Part shown: in pieces, positions 61,194 through 64,000 of the stretch
How the letters are laid out: every line of letters starts with the position of its first letter
Numbering within the stretch: the first letter of the stretch is position 1
Assembly (NCBI RefSeq): GCF_002869745.1
Contig: NZ_PNOS01000022.1
Location: 1-64,000, forward strand
Direction: 5' to 3'
From: Oceaniglobus roseus
GTDB taxonomy: Bacteria > Pseudomonadota > Alphaproteobacteria > Rhodobacterales > Rhodobacteraceae
Length of the DNA: 64,000 nt
Notes under the pieces: generated by a model
Seen by the model: only the letters and a program-made list of their open reading frames with translations
Database searches by the model: none
Told to the model about the DNA's origin: nothing
Program-made: the position numbers and the translations under genes

Positions 61194-61976
61194 TTGACCC
61201 GTACGTTTACCTCCGCCGTCGCCCTCATGCTGGCCGCCGCGCCGGCCCTTGCGCAGACCTCGGACACCGCCTCTGCCGACAATGGCGAGATTGCCGGGTA
61301 TTGCGACCGTGCCTTCTATCCGGCCGACGAGAACGGCGACGGCATGATCTCGCAGGACGAGGCCGCGGCCCTTGGCAAGGCCGCCTACAAGAGCATCGAC
61401 GCCAACGCGGACGGCTCCATCGACCGTGACGAACTGACGAACTGCATGGAGACGTCGGCCGCGATCCGGCAGGCGATGTCCGGCAGCACCGACGACGCCT
61501 TCGCCCGGCTCGACACCGACCAGAGCGGCGACATCAGCGCCAAGGAATACCAGACCTCGGTCAGCGAACACTGGAAGGACGCGCAGGCCTGGTCGGGCGA
61601 CAGCGCCAAGGGCTGGAGCGGCGAGGACGTCTCGAACACCGGGCAGGACGCCACGGCCGAGGGGTCCAAGATGACCGGGGAGGAGTTCATGGCCCAGTCC
61701 GGCAACACCTTCCGCATGACCGACGCCGACCGCAGCGGCACGCTCAGCAAGGAGGAGTACGGCAGCCGGTCGCAGGCCTATGAATACGACGAGGATCTTG
61801 CCGGCAAGACCTTCGACGGGATGGACCAGAACGGCGACGACATGGTGAGCCAGGAAGAGTTCCTGGAAGCCATGGACAAGGCCCACGAGCAGGCCCGCAC
61901 GGCGGCCGAGCACGACGGCTACTACGACTCCGCCAAGGGCGCACCGGCGACCTACATCTACATGTACGCGATGTGA
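61194..61976 (+). CDS. Exported EF-hand calcium-binding protein
   Basis: A 260-aa protein with a signal peptide ending at ALAQ. Five EF-hand loops are seen: DENGDGMISQDE, DANADGSIDRDE, DTDQSGDISAKE, DADRSGTLSKEE and DQNGDDMVSQEE. All keep Asp/Asn at positions 1 and 3 and Glu at position 12. It probably binds calcium in the periplasm. The start is TTG at 61194, with AAAGGA six bases upstream; no ATG in frame would keep the signal peptide. The acidic, Ser-rich linkers are typical of such periplasmic buffers. Confidence 0.85.
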   Translation: MTRTFTSAVALMLAAAPALAQTSDTASADNGEIAGYCDRAFYPADENGDGMISQDEAAALGKAAYKSIDANADGSIDRDELTNCMETSAAIRQAMSGSTDDAFARLDTDQSGDISAKEYQTSVSEHWKDAQAWSGDSAKGWSGEDVSNTGQDATAEGSKMTGEEFMAQSGNTFRMTDADRSGTLSKEEYGSRSQAYEYDEDLAGKTFDGMDQNGDDMVSQEEFLEAMDKAHEQARTAAEHDGYYDSAKGAPATYIYMYAM

Positions 61977-62162
61977 TTTCGGCGGGACGCTCGGCGGTCC
62001 GGGGGGGCCCCTGCCCCCCGGCCCGCCGCGCCGGGCACCCCATTAGGCTGTCACGATGCCTGCAATTCTGGTGGCCGCGACCGCAGGTCGCGCCGCCGGA
62101 ATCGCACTTTCCCCACATTTTCCCGGGGTCTCCGGTCCTGACGGTCCGCGGTGGCGCGCCCT

Positions 62163-62951
62163 TCAGTCGCCGAGGTCGCGGAACAGGTTGTCATTCTCCA
62201 TGAACTCGATCCGGTCCTCGCGGGTGACGCCTGTGTTGACGTCCTTCACCTCAACCCGCCCGTCGCCGTGGCCGATCACTACGATGTCGCAGATGTCGAT
62301 GAATAGCCCGTTCTCGACCACCCCCGGGATCTGGTTGATGACCAGCGCCAGCTGCCGGGCATCGCCGATCCGCTTGAGGTGCAGATCGAGGATGTAATTG
62401 CCCTCGTCCGTGACATAGGGCGCGTCGCCCATCTGGCGGAGCGTGCCGTGGTCCCCCAGCACGTCGAGCGCCGCCAGCGTTTCCTCGACCAGCGCCTTGG
62501 TCGTGCGCCAGCCGAAGGGCACCACCTCGAGCGGCAGCGGGAAGGCGCCGAGGCACTGCACCTGCTTCGTCTGGTCGGCGATCACCACCATCTTGTCGCT
62601 GGCCGTCGCAACGATCTTCTCCTGCAGGAGCGCACCGCCGCCGCCCTTGATCAGGTTAAGCTCGCCGTCGAACTCGTCGGCGCCGTCGATCGTCACGTCG
62701 AGCCACTTCGCCTCGTCGAGGCTGACAACCTTGATGCCCACGCGCCGCGCCAGCTCGGCCGTGCGCGCCGAGGTCGGCACGCCGGTGATCCGCAGCCCGT
62801 CCTCCGTCACCATCTCGCCGAGGCAGCGCACCAGCCAGGCCGCGGTCGAGCCGGTGCCGAGCCCCACGCGCATCCCGTCCTCGACGAAGTCGCAGGCGCG
62901 CTTGGCGGCCACGAACTTGGCCGTGTCGATGGGCGAAAGGCGCGAGGACAT
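62163..62951 (-). CDS. rpiA: Ribose 5-phosphate isomerase A
   Basis: A 262-aa isomerase that converts ribose 5-phosphate and ribulose 5-phosphate in the pentose phosphate pathway. The conserved regions GLGTGSTAAWLV (phosphate-binding loop), VTIDGADEFDGELNLIKGGGGALLQEKIVA (catalytic Asp and Glu/Lys cluster) and VVIADQTKQVQCLG are present. The ATG at 62951 begins MSSRLSPIDTAKFVAAKRA. It is divergent from the polyketide synthase gene. Confidence 0.94.
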   Translation of the reverse strand: MSSRLSPIDTAKFVAAKRACDFVEDGMRVGLGTGSTAAWLVRCLGEMVTEDGLRITGVPTSARTAELARRVGIKVVSLDEAKWLDVTIDGADEFDGELNLIKGGGGALLQEKIVATASDKMVVIADQTKQVQCLGAFPLPLEVVPFGWRTTKALVEETLAALDVLGDHGTLRQMGDAPYVTDEGNYILDLHLKRIGDARQLALVINQIPGVVENGLFIDICDIVVIGHGDGRVEVKDVNTGVTREDRIEFMENDNLFRDLGD

Positions 62952-63141
62952 CTGCGGTGCTCCTGCTTGGGTTGAAAATCTTCCGTCCGGTATAGGCAAT
63001 GCAGGCGGCTGGATCGAGAGGCAATCGTGGCCGCGCGACGCAGCGGCGCTATGTCCTGCCGGGAACGATCGCGGGACCAGCGGCTTGTTCCCACAGTGTC
63101 GTAACCCGCCGCCACCGTTGGCGGCACAGTCTGGATCATCC

Positions 63142-64000
63142 GTGCCCATACCCAAACCCACCGCCGTGCGCCTGCTCGGCCTCGCCACGGCCCTGCCGCC
63201 CCACGCCCTGCCCCAGGACGAGGTGCTGGCCGAAGCCCGCCGGATCCTCGCGCCGAAGTTCCCGCAGTTCGAGAAGCTGGTCCCGGCCTTCACCACCGCC
63301 GGCGTCGACTGCCGCTATTCGGTCGCGCCCCTCGACTGGTTCGCCGAACCCCGCGACTGGCCCGAGCGGAACGCGCTCTACCTCGAGGGCGCCACGGGGC
63401 TGTTCGCCGAGGCCGCGCGCAGGGCGCTGGCCGACGCCGGTCTCGACGCGCGCGACGTCGATGTCGTCGTCACCGTGTCCTCGACCGGCCTCGCCACCCC
63501 CACGCTGGAAGCGCGGGCGGCGAAGGAGATGGGGTTCCGCGACGACGTCCGCCGGGTCCCGGTCTTCGGGCTCGGCTGCGCGGGGGGCGTGACCGGGCTC
63601 GCCACCGCGCGGGCGCTCGCCGCCGCCGATCCGGGGGTGAAGGTGCTGATGGTGTCGGTCGAATGCTGCACCCTTTCGTTCCGCACCGACCGGCTCAGAA
63701 AGGCCGACATCATCGCCACCGTCCTGTTCGGCGACGGCGCCGCCGCGGCGGTGCTGTCCACCGACGCGGCCTACGGCGCGCCCGAGTTCGGACGCGGGGT
63801 CGAACACCGCTGGCCCGACACGCTCGACATCATGGGATGGGCGGTCGAGCCCGACGGGCTCTCGGTGATCTTCGACCGCTCGATCCCGCAGTTCGCCACC
63901 GACAACTTCCGCGCCGCGACAGACGCGGCGCTGAAGGCCGGCGGCATGGAGATCGGCGCGCTCGACCGCATCGTGGCGCATCCGGGCGGCACGAAGGTGC
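63142..64000 (+). CDS. Type III polyketide synthase, C-terminus cut by the window edge
   Basis: At least 286 residues of a chalcone/stilbene-synthase-like enzyme. The frame opens at a GTG (VPIPKPTAVRLLGLATALPP). The nucleophile Cys146 lies in VFGLGCAGGVTG, and the conserved His280 is in RIVAHPGGTK. The catalytic Asn falls beyond the right edge. It condenses malonyl-CoA units onto an acyl-CoA starter. The frame runs open to base 64000 without a stop. The starter and product are not predictable from this fragment. Confidence 0.85.
   Translation, partial: MPIPKPTAVRLLGLATALPPHALPQDEVLAEARRILAPKFPQFEKLVPAFTTAGVDCRYSVAPLDWFAEPRDWPERNALYLEGATGLFAEAARRALADAGLDARDVDVVVTVSSTGLATPTLEARAAKEMGFRDDVRRVPVFGLGCAGGVTGLATARALAAADPGVKVLMVSVECCTLSFRTDRLRKADIIATVLFGDGAAAAVLSTDAAYGAPEFGRGVEHRWPDTLDIMGWAVEPDGLSVIFDRSIPQFATDNFRAATDAALKAGGMEIGALDRIVAHPGGTKV

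Noticed and set aside
1-64000. CRISPR array
   Set aside because: No run of regularly spaced direct repeats with unique spacers was seen; the only short-period repeats are the four operator-like units at 7695 and the 8-base units at 29419.

Overview
The window is GC-rich alphaproteobacterial DNA. The gene set points to Rhodobacterales (Rhodobacteraceae/Paracoccaceae): TRAP and polyamine-type ABC uptake systems, a TakP-like TRAP receptor, a Hint-domain protein, an HflKC-DUF2065-DegP block and DUF2924-associated serine recombinase genes. This assignment comes from family content and was not tested by any search.

The window splits at about 18.4 kb. Left of that point (1-18.4 kb) is accessory DNA. 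A leftward early operon of a prophage-like element (2.6-7.6 kb) encodes a sigma-70-like factor, an unknown 118-aa protein, a Spo11/topoisomerase VI-A-like TOPRIM protein ('Mini-A' type), an AlpA-like DNA-binding protein and a very large primase-polymerase/helicase fusion. The genes are coupled by stop/start overlaps or a gap of a few bases. Upstream lies an OmpR-type winged-helix regulator gene. Four 10-bp direct repeats, spaced by one helical turn, sit exactly between that regulator and the operon. Further left are an HNH nuclease, a ParB/DNA-methylase fusion and two small phage-type genes running off the left edge, probably towards packaging genes. On the right, a rightward four-gene serine-recombinase cassette (10.1-12.5 kb) is followed by a leftward restriction-modification cassette (12.5-17.9 kb): two methylase-like genes, a GIY-YIG/helicase protein and a small membrane protein. 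The accessory block stops at the 3' end of a tRNA-Ser(UGA) gene, the usual place for island integration.

Right of the tRNA (18.5-64 kb) is ordinary chromosome. In order: SPOR lipoprotein, D,D-carboxypeptidase, tmk-holB-tatD-MBL operon, AEC transporter, Hint-domain protein, polyamine-type ABC operon, thioredoxin-like protein and phosphoglycolate phosphatase, DUF4396 protein, a surface/signalling group (caspase-like protein, M15 peptidase, OmpA protein, membrane-anchored Ser/Thr kinase), cupin, a PaoABC-type molybdenum hydroxylase, a gamma-glutamyltransferase-family Ntn hydrolase, a three-gene TRAP transporter, an MFS carrier, an acyl-CoA ligase, a lipoprotein, degP-DUF2065-hflC-hflK, glutathione reductase, an EF-hand protein, rpiA and a type III polyketide synthase cut by the right edge.

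Points most worth a second look: the regulator plus phased-repeat pair, the Mini-A-like gene, the Prim-Pol/four-cysteine helicase fusion, the split-methylase/GIY-YIG-helicase cassette, four perfect palindromes near 55.2 kb, a dispersed intergenic motif family, and an 11-base poly-C run inside the kinase gene.
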